64,000 bases of DNA, from NCBI RefSeq assembly GCF_030818905.1, contig NZ_JAUTAZ010000001.1, positions 2,046,001-2,110,000 on the forward strand. The letters run 5' to 3'. The notes beneath the pieces were generated by a model that saw nothing but the letters and a program-made list of their open reading frames with translations, made no database searches and had not been told where the DNA came from. This stretch comes from Microbacterium sp. SORGH_AS_0888. GTDB taxonomy: Bacteria > Actinomycetota > Actinomycetes > Actinomycetales > Microbacteriaceae. A program made the translations under genes and the position numbers. Shown one piece after another: positions 16,166 through 25,846 of this stretch (its first letter is position 1; each line of letters opens with the position of its first letter).

Positions 16166-18058
16166 TCAGACCAGCGCGGACTCCCGCGGCTGCAGCGCCC
16201 GCTCGACCGCCTCGACGTCGCGCACGGCGCCGCGGTCGGCGGAGGTCGCCATCGCGGCGTAGGCGCGCAGCGCCATCGACACCGGCCGCTCGCGATCGCG
16301 CGGCCGGAAGCCGCCGTCCGCGATGAGCCGCTCCCGCCGGGCCGCCAACTCCTCCTCGCTCACACGCAGCGCGAGCGAGCGGGTCGGGATGTCGATCTCG
16401 ATCACGTCGCCGTCCTCGACCAGAGCGATGTCGCCGCCGGCCGCCGCCTCCGGCGAGACGTGCCCGATCGACAGTCCCGAGGTGCCGCCGGAGAACCGGC
16501 CGTCGGTCACGAGCGCGCACACCTTGCCGAGCCCGCGCCCCTTGAGGAACGAGGTCGGGTGCAGCATCTCCTGCATCCCCGGCCCACCCTTGGGGCCCTC
16601 GTAGCGGATGACGACGACATCCCCCGCCTGCACCTGCTTGCCGAGGATCTTGGCGACCGCCTCCTCCTGCGACTCGCAGACGACGGCGGGGCCCGAGAAG
16701 GTCCAGATCGAGGGGTCGACGCCCGCGGTCTTCACGACGGCGCCGTCGAGCGCGAGGTTGCCGCGGAGCACCGCGAGCCCGCCGTCGGCGGAGTACGCGT
16801 GGGCGACGTCGCGGATGCAGCCGTCCTCGGCGTCCAGGTCGAGGCTGTCCCAGCGTGCGGACTGCGAGAACGCGCTCGAGGAGCGCACCCCGCCGGGGGC
16901 GGCGTGCCACAGCTCCCGCGAGGTCTCGGAGGCGCTGCCGCCGCGCACGTCCCACTCGTCGAGCCACGCCGAGAGCGAGGGCGCGTGCACCGCGTGCACG
17001 CCGACGTCCAGCAGTCCCGCGCGCCGCAGCTCGCCGAGGATCGCGGGGATGCCGCCGGCGCGATGCACGTCCTCGACGTAGTACATGCGGCCGTAGGCGG
17101 GGTTCGGGGCGATCTTGGCGAGGCAGGGGACGCGCCGCGAGACGGCGTCGATGTCGTCGAGGCCGAAGCCGACACCCGCCTCGTGGGCTGCGGCGAGCAG
17201 GTGCAGGATCGTGTTGGTCGACCCGCCCATCGCGATGTCGAGGGCCATGGCGTTGCCGAAGGCGGCGGGGGTGGCGATCGCGCGCGGGAGCACGGAGGCG
17301 TCGTCCTCGTCGTAGAAGCGGCGGCAGAGCTCGACCGCGAGGGCACCCGCCTGCTCGTAGAGCGCGCGGCGGGCCGTGTGCGTGGCCAGCACCGTGCCGT
17401 TGCCGGGCAGCGCGAGGCCGATCGCCTCGGTCAGGCAGTTCATCGAGTTCGCCGTGAACATGCCCGAGCACGAGCCGCACGTGGGACAGGCGGCCTCCTC
17501 GATGCGCTGGATGTCGGCATCCGACACCGCGTCGTTGGCCGCCTCCGAGATCGCGTCGACGAGGTCGAGGGTGCGCACCGTGCCGTCCACGAGCGTCGCC
17601 CGCCCCGACTCCATGGCCCCGCCCGAGACGAACACGGTCGGGATGTTCAGCCGGAGGGCTGCCATCAGCATCCCCGGGGTGATCTTGTCGCAGTTCGAGA
17701 TGCACACGAGCGCATCGGCCTGATGGGCGTTGGCCATGTATTCGACCGAGTCGGCGATGAGATCGCGAGAGGGCAGCGAGTAGAGCATCCCGCCGTGGCC
17801 CATCGCGATGCCGTCGTCGACGGCGATCGTGTTGAACTCGCGTGGGATGCCGCCGGCCGCCGTGATCGCCTCGGACACGATCCGGCCGACGGGCTGGAGA
17901 TGCGTGTGACCGGGCACGAACTCCGTGAAGCTGTTGGCGACGGCGATGATCGGCTTGCCGAAGTCGGCCGCGTTCACGCCGGCGGCGCGCAGCAGTGCGC
18001 GCGCGCCGGCCATGTTGCGGCCGTGGGTGACGGTGCGGGAGCGAAGAGGGGTGGGCAT
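16166..18058 (-). CDS. ilvD: Dihydroxy-acid dehydratase
   Basis: 630 residues; dehydrates 2,3-dihydroxyisovalerate and its homologue in branched-chain amino acid synthesis. Iron-sulfur ligands are seen in [10 protein letters not shown] (C123) and [11 protein letters not shown] near residue 200. [32 protein letters not shown] and [24 protein letters not shown] are family signatures. Length and three-Cys arrangement suggest the E. coli-like form. It stands alone, convergent with the HTH-citrate synthase gene and divergent from an XRE regulator; no other ilv gene is nearby. Confidence 0.96.
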   Translation of the reverse strand: MPTPLRSRTVTHGRNMAGARALLRAAGVNAADFGKPIIAVANSFTEFVPGHTHLQPVGRIVSEAITAAGGIPREFNTIAVDDGIAMGHGGMLYSLPSRDLIADSVEYMANAHQADALVCISNCDKITPGMLMAALRLNIPTVFVSGGAMESGRATLVDGTVRTLDLVDAISEAANDAVSDADIQRIEEAACPTCGSCSGMFTANSMNCLTEAIGLALPGNGTVLATHTARRALYEQAGALAVELCRRFYDEDDASVLPRAIATPAAFGNAMALDIAMGGSTNTILHLLAAAHEAGVGFGLDDIDAVSRRVPCLAKIAPNPAYGRMYYVEDVHRAGGIPAILGELRRAGLLDVGVHAVHAPSLSAWLDEWDVRGGSASETSRELWHAAPGGVRSSSAFSQSARWDSLDLDAEDGCIRDVAHAYSADGGLAVLRGNLALDGAVVKTAGVDPSIWTFSGPAVVCESQEEAVAKILGKQVQAGDVVVIRYEGPKGGPGMQEMLHPTSFLKGRGLGKVCALVTDGRFSGGTSGLSIGHVSPEAAAGGDIALVEDGDVIEIDIPTRSLALRVSEEELAARRERLIADGGFRPRDRERPVSMALRAYAAMATSADRGAVRDVEAVERALQPRESALV

Positions 18059-18105
18059 GGTCCCACCCTGGCCCGTCGGACGCTCCGGTGGAAGACGGCG
18101 CCACT

Positions 18106-18126
18106 GCTAGTAGTGAGAGCACTAGC
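18106..18126. promoter_or_regulatory. Inverted repeat in the ilvD promoter region
   Basis: GCTAGT and ACTAGC flank a 9-bp spacer, with an overlapping CACT/AGTG symmetry, about 50 bp upstream of the ilvD start in an otherwise GC-rich gap. It may contain the leftward promoter and an operator. No cognate regulator is identified. Confidence 0.3.
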
Positions 18127-18183
18127 GTTGCGAGGCGGCTTCATCGGCGACGACGCCCGGGACGGGCAGCGCGGCGGCGGACA

Positions 18184-18202
18184 CGAGGGTGCGCCACCCT
18201 CG
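18184..18202. promoter_or_regulatory. Perfect inverted repeat upstream of the XRE gene
   Basis: CGAGGGTG-CGC-CACCCTCG has 8-bp perfect arms. It lies just upstream of a TACCCT -10 (18221-18226) that precedes GTG 18233, at about the -35 region, a natural place for autorepression. Confidence 0.45.
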
Positions 18203-18232
18203 CCGGGACCTCGGCGCGCCTACCCTGAAGGG

Positions 18233-19069
18233 GTGAGCAGCGACGAGCAGAGGCGACGCGAGCTCGGCGTCTTCCTCCGCGCCCGGCGCGAACAGGTCGA
18301 GCGCGACGCCTACGGCCTGCCCCCGGCCGGTCGCGGTCGCACGGTGGGCCTGCGGCGCGAGGAGGTCTCGTACCTCTCCGGCGTCAGCGTCACCTGGTAC
18401 ACCTGGCTCGAGCAGGGGCGCGACATCCACCCCTCCCGCCAGGTGCTCGATGCGATCGCGCACAGCCTGCGGCTCACGGTCGCCGAGCACGACTACGTCC
18501 TCGGGCTCTCGGGGTTCGCGCCCGCGCAGGCGACGAGCGGACCGGCGGTCGAGGCCGCCCCGGCGCATGTGCAGCGGCTGCTCGACGCACTCGAGGAGCA
18601 CCCCGCGTACGCCCTCGCGCCCGACTGGGGCATCGCCGGGTGGAACCGTGCGTACGAGGACCTCTACCCGCGAGTGGCGGAGACGCCCGATGCCGAGCGC
18701 AACCTGCTGTGGCTCATCTTCACCGACCCGGGGGTGCGTGCTCTCGTCGACGACTGGGAGCTCACGAGCCGCCGGTTCCTCGCCGAGTTCCGCGCCGAGG
18801 CGGGGCCGCGCCTCGCCGACCCCCGCTACCGCGATCTCGTCGCACGGCTGCGCGGGGCGAGCCCCGAGTTCCGGGACGGATGGGCGGGCCACGACGTCCT
18901 CGGCTTCCAGTCGCGCGAGCGCGTGTTCCACCACCCGGCGGCGGGACGCCTCGTGTTCGAGCACCACCAGCTGCGCCCCTCGGACCAGCCGGGCATCCAG
19001 CTCGTGGTCTACACGGCCGCCGACGCCGGCACCCGCGAGCGCTTCCGCGCCGCCCGCGGCGAGCTCTGA
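18233..19069 (+). CDS. XRE-family regulator with MmyB-like ligand domain
   Basis: 278 residues from GTG 18233, with TACCCT ending 6 bases earlier (leaderless type). Residues about 8-80 form an XRE HTH (LGVFLRARREQVERDAYG, LRREEVSYLSGVSVTWYTWLEQGRDI). Residues about 105-278 form the MmyB-like PAS-fold ligand domain (YALAPDWGIAGWNRAYEDLYP, RERVFHHPAAGRLVFEH). Such proteins are common actinobacterial regulators, often next to an oxidoreductase they control, and the xdh genes follow 90 bp downstream on the same strand. Control of xdh or of the divergent ilvD is plausible but unproven. Confidence 0.88.
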   Translation: MSSDEQRRRELGVFLRARREQVERDAYGLPPAGRGRTVGLRREEVSYLSGVSVTWYTWLEQGRDIHPSRQVLDAIAHSLRLTVAEHDYVLGLSGFAPAQATSGPAVEAAPAHVQRLLDALEEHPAYALAPDWGIAGWNRAYEDLYPRVAETPDAERNLLWLIFTDPGVRALVDDWELTSRRFLAEFRAEAGPRLADPRYRDLVARLRGASPEFRDGWAGHDVLGFQSRERVFHHPAAGRLVFEHHQLRPSDQPGIQLVVYTAADAGTRERFRAARGEL

Positions 19070-19078
19070 CCGGGCGGC

Positions 19079-19105
19079 GTCGCCGTCACGAAACACTCGC
19101 GAAAT
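19079..19105 (+). promoter_or_regulatory. GlnR-box-like repeat upstream of the xdh genes
   Basis: GTCGC-N6-GAAAC-N6-GAAAT shows three half-sites at the 11-bp spacing of GlnR sites, with one mismatch to GTnAC. An inverted copy of the core (CACGAAACACTCG versus CTCGAGTGTTCGTG, to about 19138) brackets a TTTGAT stretch that could be the -10. The GGAAGGG ribosome site and GTG 19159 follow. Confidence 0.4.
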
Positions 19106-19158
19106 CCCACTTTGATTCACTCGAGTGTTCGTGCGGTCAACATCGCGGAAGGGCTCCT

Positions 19159-19977
19159 GTGGACATCACCAGCGTCACCGGCTTCCGTGCCGCGCGCACC
19201 CGCGACGATCTGCGGCTCGCGCCGGGCGAGGTCGTGATGGCGGGCGGCACCTGGCTCATGAGCGAGCCGCAGCCCGACACGACCGGCTTCGTCGACCTCA
19301 TGACGCTGGGCTGGCCCGATCTCGAGACGGACGACGCGGGACTGCGCATCGGCGCGACCTGCACGATCGAGCGCCTCAGGCAGTGGGCGGAGGCCGAGGC
19401 GCCGGCCGAATGGACCGCGCTGTCGATCGTGCCCGACGCCGTCAACGCCCTCCTCGCATCGTTCAAGATCTGGAAGACCGCGACCGTCGGGGGGAACATC
19501 GCCCGCTCGTTCGCGGCAGGGTCCATGGTCGCCCTCGCGGCGGGTCTGGACGGCATCGCCGAGGTGTGGACGCCGGACGGCGGCGAGCGCGCGCAGCCCG
19601 TCGCGGAGCTCGTGACCGGGAACGGCACGAACACGCTCGCGCCCGGCGAGGTCATCCGCGCCATCCGGCTTCCGGCCCGGACGCTGCGTTCCCGCGCGCG
19701 GATCCGCAAGATCGCCCTGGCCGAGCTCGGCCGGTCCGGCGCGGTCGTCACCGGCCGCGTCGACGAGGACGGCGCGGCCGTCTTCGGCATCACGGCGGCG
19801 ACGTGGGCACCCACCGTGCTGCGGTTCGACGCACTGCCGCGGCCCGTCGAGCTGGCGGATGCGGTGGGCGCGGCATCCGGGTACTACACCGATCCGCTCG
19901 GCTCGGCCGACTGGCGGCGCGGGGTCAGTCTCGTGCTCGCGGAACGCATCCGCGCCCAGCTGGAGGAGGCGGCATGA
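19159..19977 (+). CDS. FAD-binding subunit of a molybdopterin hydroxylase (xanthine dehydrogenase type)
   Basis: 272 residues from GTG 19159. CoxM/XdhB-type subunit that passes electrons through FAD. The flavin loop is recognisable as [14 protein letters not shown] and [33 protein letters not shown] marks the C-terminal domain. Its TGA overlaps the ATG of the following iron-sulfur/molybdenum gene by 4 bases, so the pair is coupled. With xdhC and mocA 10 kb away and adenosine deaminases downstream, a purine hydroxylase (xanthine/hypoxanthine to urate) is the likely enzyme, although CO or aldehyde dehydrogenase homologues share the fold. Confidence 0.9.
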   Translation: MDITSVTGFRAARTRDDLRLAPGEVVMAGGTWLMSEPQPDTTGFVDLMTLGWPDLETDDAGLRIGATCTIERLRQWAEAEAPAEWTALSIVPDAVNALLASFKIWKTATVGGNIARSFAAGSMVALAAGLDGIAEVWTPDGGERAQPVAELVTGNGTNTLAPGEVIRAIRLPARTLRSRARIRKIALAELGRSGAVVTGRVDEDGAAVFGITAATWAPTVLRFDALPRPVELADAVGAASGYYTDPLGSADWRRGVSLVLAERIRAQLEEAA

Positions 19978-22841
19978 GGTTCGAGATCAACGGCGAGTCC
20001 ACCGAGGCCGACCCCCGCCCCGGCCAGTGCCTGCGCACGCTCCTGCGCGAGCACGGGCACACCGAGGTCAAGAAGGGCTGCGACGCCGGCGACTGCGGGG
20101 CGTGCGGGGTGCTGCTCGACGGCGAGCCCGTGCACTCCTGCATCGTCCCGGCGATGCGGATGGAGGGGCGCAGCGTCACGACGGCGTCCGGCCTCGCGCC
20201 CGGCGACGAGCTGCATCCGGTCCAGGAGGCGCTGATCGAGAGCTTCGGGTTCCAGTGCGGCTTCTGCACCCCGGGCATGAGCGTGACGGCGTCCACGCTG
20301 TGCGCGTCCGACCTGTCCGATCTCGACCGGCGCATGAAGGGCAACCTCTGCCGCTGCACCGGATACCGGCCGATCCGCGAGGCGATCACGGCGTCCGTGC
20401 TCGGCCCCGTGCGGGAGACCGGCGCCGCCGCATCCGCCTCCCCCGCCGGGTCCCCACCCACCATGTCCCAGTTCGAACCGCTGGGGGAGGCTCCGAGCGG
20501 TCGAAAAGGGGACATGGTGGGGGAGGATGCGGCGGATGCCGGGCGCCAGGGGGTCGGGAGGTCCGTCCGGCCCGACGCCGGTCGCCGTGTCGTCCAGGGC
20601 CTCGAGCCCTACACCTTCGACGTCGTGGGCACCCCCGACCAGCCGTGGGCCGGCACCGCGCTGACCCTGCGGGTCGTCACGAGCCCGCACGCGCACGCCC
20701 GCATCCGCTCGATCGACACGAGCGAGGCCCTCGCGATCCCCGGCGTGGTCGCCGTCCTCACCCACGAGGACGCGCCTGCGATGCGATACTCGAGCGGCCG
20801 GCACGAGCACCGCGAGGACGACCCGGACGACTCCCGTGTGCTCGACGACACGGTCCGGCACATCGGACAGCGCGTCGCAGCCGTCGTCGCCGAGACCGCG
20901 GAAGCGGCCGACGCCGCCTGCCGCGCGGTGCGCGTCGACTACGAGCTTCTCCCCGCGGTCTTCGACCCCGACGAGGCACGCCGGCCCGGCGCGCCGCTGC
21001 TGCACCCCGACCGCACCCCCGCGGACCGCGTCGACGAGGCGCACCGCAACGTCATCGCAGGACTCCACGACGGCTCCGGCGGCGACATCGACGCCGCGCT
21101 CGCACACAGCGCCGTCACGGTCTCCGGCACGTGGCAGACCCAGCGCGTCACGCACGCACAGCTCGAGACGCACGGCGCGATCGGCTGGCTCGACGACGAC
21201 GGCCGCCTCGTCATCCGCTCGTCCACGCAGGTGCCCTTCCTCACGCGCGACGAGCTGTGCCGCGTCTTCGACATCCCGCAGGACCGGCTCCGCGTCTACG
21301 CGCCGCGGGTGGGAGGCGGGTTCGGCGGGAAGCAGGAGATCTTCACGGAGGACCTGGTCACCCTCGCCGTGCTGCGCACCGGTCGCCCCGTCGCCTACGA
21401 GTTCTCGCGCACCGACCAGTTCCAGCGGGCGTCGCTGCGGCATCCCATGCGCGTGAGCGTCACGCTCGGGGCGGATGCCGACGGCACACTGACCGCGATG
21501 AAGGTCGACGTCCTGAGCGACACCGGCGCCTACGGCAACCACTCGCGCGGCGTCATGTACCACGCGATGGCCGAGTCGACGACGATCTACCGCGCTCCCG
21601 TGCGACGCCTGGACGCCGAGGTCGTGTACACGAACAACGTGCCCTCCGGCGCGTTCCGCGGGTACGGCCTCGGGCAGGTGATCCTCGGTGTCGAGTCGGC
21701 GATGGACATGCTCGCGCAGCGACTCGGCCTCGACCCCTTCGAACTGCGGCGCCGCAACATGATCCGGGAGGGCGACCGGCTGCATCCGGATGCGGACGAG
21801 TACGAGGAGGACCTGATCTGGGGCAGCTACGGCCTCGACCAGTGTCTGGACCTCGCCGAGGCCGCGCTGCGACGCGGCAACGGTGCGACGGCGCCCGACG
21901 GCTGGCTCGTGGGCGAGGGCATGGCGGCCTCGATGATCGCCACCATGGCCCCGCGTGGCCACGTCGCGCACACGACCGCGACCCTGCGCCCCGACGGCAC
22001 GTACCTGCTGCGGGTCGGCACGGCCGAGTTCGGCAACGGCACCACGACGGTCCACCGGCAGATCGCCGCCTCCGTGTTCGGGGTCGGCTTCGACCGGCTC
22101 GCGCTCTGGCACGCCGACACGGACGCGGTCGAGCACGACACCGGAGCCTTCGCCTCGGCCGGCATCACGGTCGCGGGCAAGGCGCTGTACGCCGCGTGCC
22201 GCGCGCTCGAGGAGCGCATGCGCGCCGTCGGCGCCGAGCTCACGGGCACGGATGCGGCGGCGGCCGCCGTGACGCCCGACGGGGTCCGCGCGGGCGACCG
22301 GATCGTGTCGTTCGCGGAGATCGTGGCGGCCGCGCCGGAGGCTTTCCGTACCGAGCAGGGGCTCACGGCGGACGGCCGGGAGTTCGGCGACCAGCGCTCG
22401 CTCGCGTTCAACGTGCAGGCCGTGCGGGTCGCGGTCGATCCCGAGACGGGGACCGTCCGCATCCTGCAGTCGATCCAGTCCGCGGACGCCGGCGTCGTCC
22501 TGAACCCCGCCCAGTGCCGCGGCCAGGTCGAGGGCGGCGTCGCGCAGGGCATCGGCAGCGCGCTGTACGAAGAGGTCATGACCGACGGCGAGGGTCGGGT
22601 CACGAGCCCGGTGTTCCGGGTCTACCGCGTGCCGCAGTTCGCGGACGTGCCCGAGACCGAGGTGTACTTCGCGAAGACCTCGGACACGGTCGGCCCGCTC
22701 GGGGCGAAGTCGATGAGCGAGAGTCCGTACAACCCGGTCGCCCCGGCGATCGGGAACGCGATCGCCCGTGCCCTCGGCGTCCGCCCCTTCGCGCAGCCCT
22801 TCAGCCGCGATCGGGTCTGGCGTCTCGCGCAGTCCCGCTGA
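19974..22841 (+). CDS. Fused iron-sulfur and molybdopterin subunits of xanthine dehydrogenase-type hydroxylase
   Basis: 955 residues in one open frame. Residues 1-150 are the two-cluster [2Fe-2S] subunit: [16 protein letters not shown] and HSC for the plant-type cluster, CGFCTPG and CRCTGY for the second. Residues about 185-955 are the molybdenum subunit: [23 protein letters not shown] (cofactor loop near 445), [13 protein letters not shown], and [10 protein letters not shown], whose Glu aligns with the catalytic GEP glutamate. The two are separate genes in most bacteria. Here they are joined by a linker (about 160-184) encoded by a palindromic repeat. Likely makes urate from hypoxanthine/xanthine; specificity is inferred from neighbours. 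Confidence 0.9.
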   Translation: MRFEINGESTEADPRPGQCLRTLLREHGHTEVKKGCDAGDCGACGVLLDGEPVHSCIVPAMRMEGRSVTTASGLAPGDELHPVQEALIESFGFQCGFCTPGMSVTASTLCASDLSDLDRRMKGNLCRCTGYRPIREAITASVLGPVRETGAAASASPAGSPPTMSQFEPLGEAPSGRKGDMVGEDAADAGRQGVGRSVRPDAGRRVVQGLEPYTFDVVGTPDQPWAGTALTLRVVTSPHAHARIRSIDTSEALAIPGVVAVLTHEDAPAMRYSSGRHEHREDDPDDSRVLDDTVRHIGQRVAAVVAETAEAADAACRAVRVDYELLPAVFDPDEARRPGAPLLHPDRTPADRVDEAHRNVIAGLHDGSGGDIDAALAHSAVTVSGTWQTQRVTHAQLETHGAIGWLDDDGRLVIRSSTQVPFLTRDELCRVFDIPQDRLRVYAPRVGGGFGGKQEIFTEDLVTLAVLRTGRPVAYEFSRTDQFQRASLRHPMRVSVTLGADADGTLTAMKVDVLSDTGAYGNHSRGVMYHAMAESTTIYRAPVRRLDAEVVYTNNVPSGAFRGYGLGQVILGVESAMDMLAQRLGLDPFELRRRNMIREGDRLHPDADEYEEDLIWGSYGLDQCLDLAEAALRRGNGATAPDGWLVGEGMAASMIATMAPRGHVAHTTATLRPDGTYLLRVGTAEFGNGTTTVHRQIAASVFGVGFDRLALWHADTDAVEHDTGAFASAGITVAGKALYAACRALEERMRAVGAELTGTDAAAAAVTPDGVRAGDRIVSFAEIVAAAPEAFRTEQGLTADGREFGDQRSLAFNVQAVRVAVDPETGTVRILQSIQSADAGVVLNPAQCRGQVEGGVAQGIGSALYEEVMTDGEGRVTSPVFRVYRVPQFADVPETEVYFAKTSDTVGPLGAKSMSESPYNPVAPAIGNAIARALGVRPFAQPFSRDRVWRLAQSR
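20457..20521. repeat. CATGTCCCA-type palindromic repeat inside a coding sequence
   Basis: CCCACCATGTCCC (20457-20469) and GGGACATGGTGGG (20509-20521) are perfect 13-bp inverted arms. Inside, TTCGAACCGCT (20472-20482) pairs with AGCGGTCGAA (20496-20505) with one bulged base. The element keeps the reading frame of the hydroxylase fusion and encodes a Pro/Gly-rich linker. It shares CATGTCCCA-TTC-GA-CCG order with the intergenic repeat at 45104-45180, so the two belong to one family. Confidence 0.85.
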
Positions 22842-22852
22842 CCGCGCACCTC

Positions 22853-22956
22853 GGACGCCGCGCATAACTCAGGCAGAACCGCCACCACAGCAGCAAAAAT
22901 CAGCCCGGGAGCCGACTCTGCCTGAATTACGGGCGACCACGGGGGCGACCACGGGC
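22853..22956. repeat. Direct repeat copy 1 with internal inverted arms
   Basis: About 100 bp starting GGACGCCGCGCATAACTC, repeated almost identically 131 bp downstream. Inner arms TAACTCAGGCAGA (22865-22877) and TCTGCCTGAATTA (22917-22929) are complementary apart from one pair, around a central run with AAAAA. It lies after the hydroxylase stop codon and before the convergent adenosine deaminase gene. Confidence 0.85.
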
Positions 22957-22983
22957 CGGCCGGCCGTCCACCCCGCCGACCCG

Positions 22984-23088
22984 GGACGCCGCGCATAACT
23001 CAGGCAGAACCGCCACCACAGCAGCAAAAATCAGCCCGGGAGCCGACTCTGCCTGAATTACGGGCGACCACCGGGGGCGACCACGGGC
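22984..23088. repeat. Direct repeat copy 2 with internal inverted arms
   Basis: Second copy of the element at 22853, identical over at least 88 bp and then differing by one inserted C. The pair fills the 270-bp gap between convergent genes together with GACCACGGG-type short repeats. Fold-back of each unit could terminate transcription from both sides. No ORF is supported here. Confidence 0.85.
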
Positions 23089-23111
23089 GGGCAAGCCACC
23101 GGGGCGGACGA

Positions 23112-24155
23112 TCAGGGACGGGCGAGGAGCGCGTCGAGGGCGAGGAACTCGGCGGCGAAGGAGGCACGAAGCGCCGCCTTCGTCTCGTCGTCGCAGAACG
23201 CGCCCTCGATGCCGTCGAGCGCGATCGTCTTCGCTGTGGCCGCGTCCACTCCCATGGCGGCGAGCCCCTCGCGGTACTCCCGGCCGAGGTCCGTGCGGAA
23301 GAACATCGCGTCGTCGGTCGAGACAGCGACCCGCAGACCCGCATCGATCATCGCCCGGATGCGGTGACCCTCGTCGAGGGTCCAGCCCGAGCAGATCGTG
23401 GTCGACACCGGCGTCACGGTGAACACGACGTCTCGCTCGCGCGCCAGGTCCACGAGAGCGGGGTCGTCGACGATGCGGTACCCGTGGTCGAGCCGTTCGC
23501 AGCCGAGCTCCTCCAGCGCGACGCGCACCGCATCCGGCGTCGCGAACGGGGTCTCGGCCACGTGCGCCGTGCGCTTCAGCCCGTGCCGGCCGGCGAGGGC
23601 ATAGGCGTCGATGAAGCGGCCCGGGTCCTCCGTGTCCTCCGGCGTGAGGTCGTCCTGCCCGATGGCGAGCACTTCCGGCAGCCCGTGGGCGACGACCTGC
23701 TCGACCATCTCGACGGCGGAGGCCGGCGACTCACGGCGGTTGATCGCGGCGACGATCCCGAAGCCCACGCCGAAGTCGGCCTCGGCGGCGCGGAGCCCCG
23801 AGATGATCGGGTCCATGACCTCTCGGTACCCGAGGCCGCGCGCGGCGAAGTACTGCGGGTTCACGGCGTACTCCCGATAGCGGAGGGAACCGTCGGCGAC
23901 CGCCGATCGGACCCCCTCATAGGCGACGCGTTCGAAGTCCTCGGGATCGCGCAGCACGTCGTGCGCGAACCGGAACGCGACGAGGAAGTCGCGCAGGTCC
24001 TCGAAGTCGAAGAGGGTCGCGGGATCGGTGGCGGGCAGCGTGACGCCGTGCTTGGCGGCCAACTCGATGAACAGCGGCGCACTCATGGTGGAGGCGAAGT
24101 GGCAGTGCAGCTCGGTCTTGGGCAGGAGCTGCAGGTAGTCGGGGTACGCGATCAT
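23112..24155 (-). CDS. Adenosine deaminase family protein (first copy)
   Basis: 347 residues from ATG 24155, which overlaps the stop of the XRE-cupin gene (ATGA). Metal-dependent hydrolase of the adenosine/adenine deaminase fold: LPKTELHCHFASTM (HxH zinc ligands), KRTAHVAETPFATP (His plus catalytic Glu-type region), RLDHGYRI (His) and VAVSTDDAMFF (Asp-Asp). The substrate loop differs clearly from the second copy at 24771, so the two may split adenosine, adenine or other aminopurines. It is the last gene of a minus-strand operon beginning with the ABC transporter binding protein. Cytoplasmic. Confidence 0.9.
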   Translation of the reverse strand: MIAYPDYLQLLPKTELHCHFASTMSAPLFIELAAKHGVTLPATDPATLFDFEDLRDFLVAFRFAHDVLRDPEDFERVAYEGVRSAVADGSLRYREYAVNPQYFAARGLGYREVMDPIISGLRAAEADFGVGFGIVAAINRRESPASAVEMVEQVVAHGLPEVLAIGQDDLTPEDTEDPGRFIDAYALAGRHGLKRTAHVAETPFATPDAVRVALEELGCERLDHGYRIVDDPALVDLARERDVVFTVTPVSTTICSGWTLDEGHRIRAMIDAGLRVAVSTDDAMFFRTDLGREYREGLAAMGVDAATAKTIALDGIEGAFCDDETKAALRASFAAEFLALDALLARP

Positions 24156-24760
24156 GCCCCTCGCCCGCGCAGCCGTGGACGCTCCTTCACGACGATCAGG
24201 CGGTAGGGGGATCCGTCGGCGGACCACCATCGGTGCGAGACCCCGCCGCCGTAGTAGATCGAGTCGCCGGTGTCGAGGGTGTGCACCTCCCCCGCGAGCT
24301 CGACGAGGACCCGCCCCTGCACGACGTACAGGAACTCCTCCTCGTCGTGCACGAAGCACTCGCCCTGGCTCGTCGCATCCGACACGACCTCCATCGGATG
24401 GAACGGCCTGGCCCCGTGCACGAGCATCCGCGCCGTTCCGGCGGCGAAACCCTCGGGGACCGCCCCCGACCCGGCCCGCTGCACCTCGACGTCCACGCTC
24501 GTCTCCGGCGACGCCTCGGCCGCCGCGATCAGCTCGATCGGGCTCGTCTCGAGCGCGAGGGCGATGCGACGCAGCGACCCGAGGCTCGGCTGGGCGAGGC
24601 CGCGCTCGAGCTGGCTGAGGAAGGGATGCGAGAGCTCGGTCGCGGACGCCAGCTGCACGAGCGTGAGCCCCCGCGCCTTACGGAGCTGACGGATGCGTTC
24701 GCCCAGTCGGAGGACCGCCTCGGCCTCGTCCTGCCGCGACAGCCCGCCGATGACGCTCAA
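24152..24760 (-). CDS. XRE-cupin transcriptional regulator
   Basis: 202 residues. HTH of XRE type at about 20-75 (LGERIRQLRKARGLTLVQLA, HPFLSQLERGLAQPSLGSLRRI); cupin_2 effector domain at about 115-195 (EEFLYVVQGRVLVEL, LDTGDSIYYGGGVSHRWW). This architecture (PuuR-like) typically senses a small metabolite and controls a catabolic operon. It is embedded between two deaminase genes (4-bp overlap downstream, 10-bp gap upstream), so it is the natural local regulator of the purine uptake/deamination operon. A repressor responding to a purine intermediate is the simplest reading. Confidence 0.92.
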   Translation of the reverse strand: MSVIGGLSRQDEAEAVLRLGERIRQLRKARGLTLVQLASATELSHPFLSQLERGLAQPSLGSLRRIALALETSPIELIAAAEASPETSVDVEVQRAGSGAVPEGFAAGTARMLVHGARPFHPMEVVSDATSQGECFVHDEEEFLYVVQGRVLVELAGEVHTLDTGDSIYYGGGVSHRWWSADGSPYRLIVVKERPRLRGRGA

Positions 24761-24770
24761 GACCGGCGCC

Positions 24771-25811
24771 TCACACCTCGAGCGCGACGCCGTGGGATGC
24801 CGCGTAGTCGGCGACCTGCGCGACGTACGCCGCCCGGCGGGCAGGGGTGAGCCACGAGGCCTGGAACGAGTTGATCGCGAGCTGGACGAGGTCGGCGCGC
24901 GAGAGGCCGGCGTGCTCCGCGAGCGCGACGTAGTTGTCGCCGACGTAGCCGCCGAAGTAGGCGGGGTCGTCGGAGTTGACCGTCACGGCGACCCCCTCGC
25001 GCATGAGGCCCACGATCTCGTCGGACTTCATCTGCTCGGTCACGAAAGAGTTCGAGACGGGGCAGCAGGTGAGTCCGAGGCCGCGCTCCTTGACGAGGGC
25101 GACGAGCTCGGGGCTCTCGACGATGTTGGTGCCGTGGTCGATGCGGTCGACCTCGATCTCGGTGAGCACCTGACGGATGTGCTCGATCGATCCCGGCTGG
25201 TCGATGTCGCAGTGCATCGTGAGCAGGAAGCCCTCGGCACGTGCGCGCGCGAACACGTCGGCGAACTTCGACGGCGGGTTGTCGCGCTCGTCCGAGTCGA
25301 GCCCGACCCCGACGATCCAGCGGCGGTAGGGCAGCGCCTCCATGAGGGTCGACATGGCGTGCTCGGCCGAGAAGTCGCGCAGGAAGCAGAGGATGAGCTC
25401 GGCGGAGACGCCGAGCTCGGTCTCCGCCCGCACGGCCGCCCGGCGGTAGCCGCCGATCACGTTCTCGAACGGCACGCCCCGGCTCGTGTGCGCCTGCGGG
25501 TCGAAGAACATCTCGACGTGCACGACGCCCTGGGAGGCCGCCTTCTGCAGGTAGGCCCAGGCGAGGTCGTGGAAGTCGTCCGCCGTCTGGAGCACCCCCA
25601 TCGCCGGGTAGTAGACGGCGAGGAAGCTCGTCAGGTCGGTGAAGTCGTAGGTCGCGCGGACCTCGGCGACGGTCTTCTCCGCGAGCTCGATGCCGTTGCG
25701 GGCGGCGAGCTCGAACTTCAGCTCGGGCTCGAGGGTGCCTTCGAGGTGCAGGTGCAGCTCTGCCTTCGGCAGGCCGAGGGCGAACTCGGCCAGCCCCACG
25801 TCGTCGGTCAT
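24771..25811 (-). CDS. add: Adenosine/adenine deaminase family protein (second copy)
   Basis: 346 residues. LPKAELHLHLEGTLEP gives the HxH zinc ligands and the family's conserved EGT; LTMHCDIDQPGSIEHI, DRIDHGTNIVE, and VAVTVNSDDPAYFGGYVGDNY give the other His and Asp ligands. The NSDDPAYFGGY pattern and CCPVSNSFV resemble the adenine deaminase-like branch, so adenine to hypoxanthine is as likely as adenosine to inosine. Preceded by the ABC permease gene (35 bp). Together with xanthine dehydrogenase this would channel aminopurines to urate. Confidence 0.9.
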   Translation of the reverse strand: MTDDVGLAEFALGLPKAELHLHLEGTLEPELKFELAARNGIELAEKTVAEVRATYDFTDLTSFLAVYYPAMGVLQTADDFHDLAWAYLQKAASQGVVHVEMFFDPQAHTSRGVPFENVIGGYRRAAVRAETELGVSAELILCFLRDFSAEHAMSTLMEALPYRRWIVGVGLDSDERDNPPSKFADVFARARAEGFLLTMHCDIDQPGSIEHIRQVLTEIEVDRIDHGTNIVESPELVALVKERGLGLTCCPVSNSFVTEQMKSDEIVGLMREGVAVTVNSDDPAYFGGYVGDNYVALAEHAGLSRADLVQLAINSFQASWLTPARRAAYVAQVADYAASHGVALEV

Positions 25812-25846
25812 GGGTGTTCTCTCTTCAGGGTGCCGGAAGCGGCGGG

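Noticed and set aside
19884..22865. A 993-codon minus-strand open frame opposite the xanthine dehydrogenase fusion
   Set aside because: Antisense shadow with no recognisable domain; the plus strand has intact iron-sulfur and molybdenum motifs.
22853..23088. CRISPR-like array
   Set aside because: Only two long units with internal fold-back arms, no short regularly spaced repeats, and no cas genes in the window.
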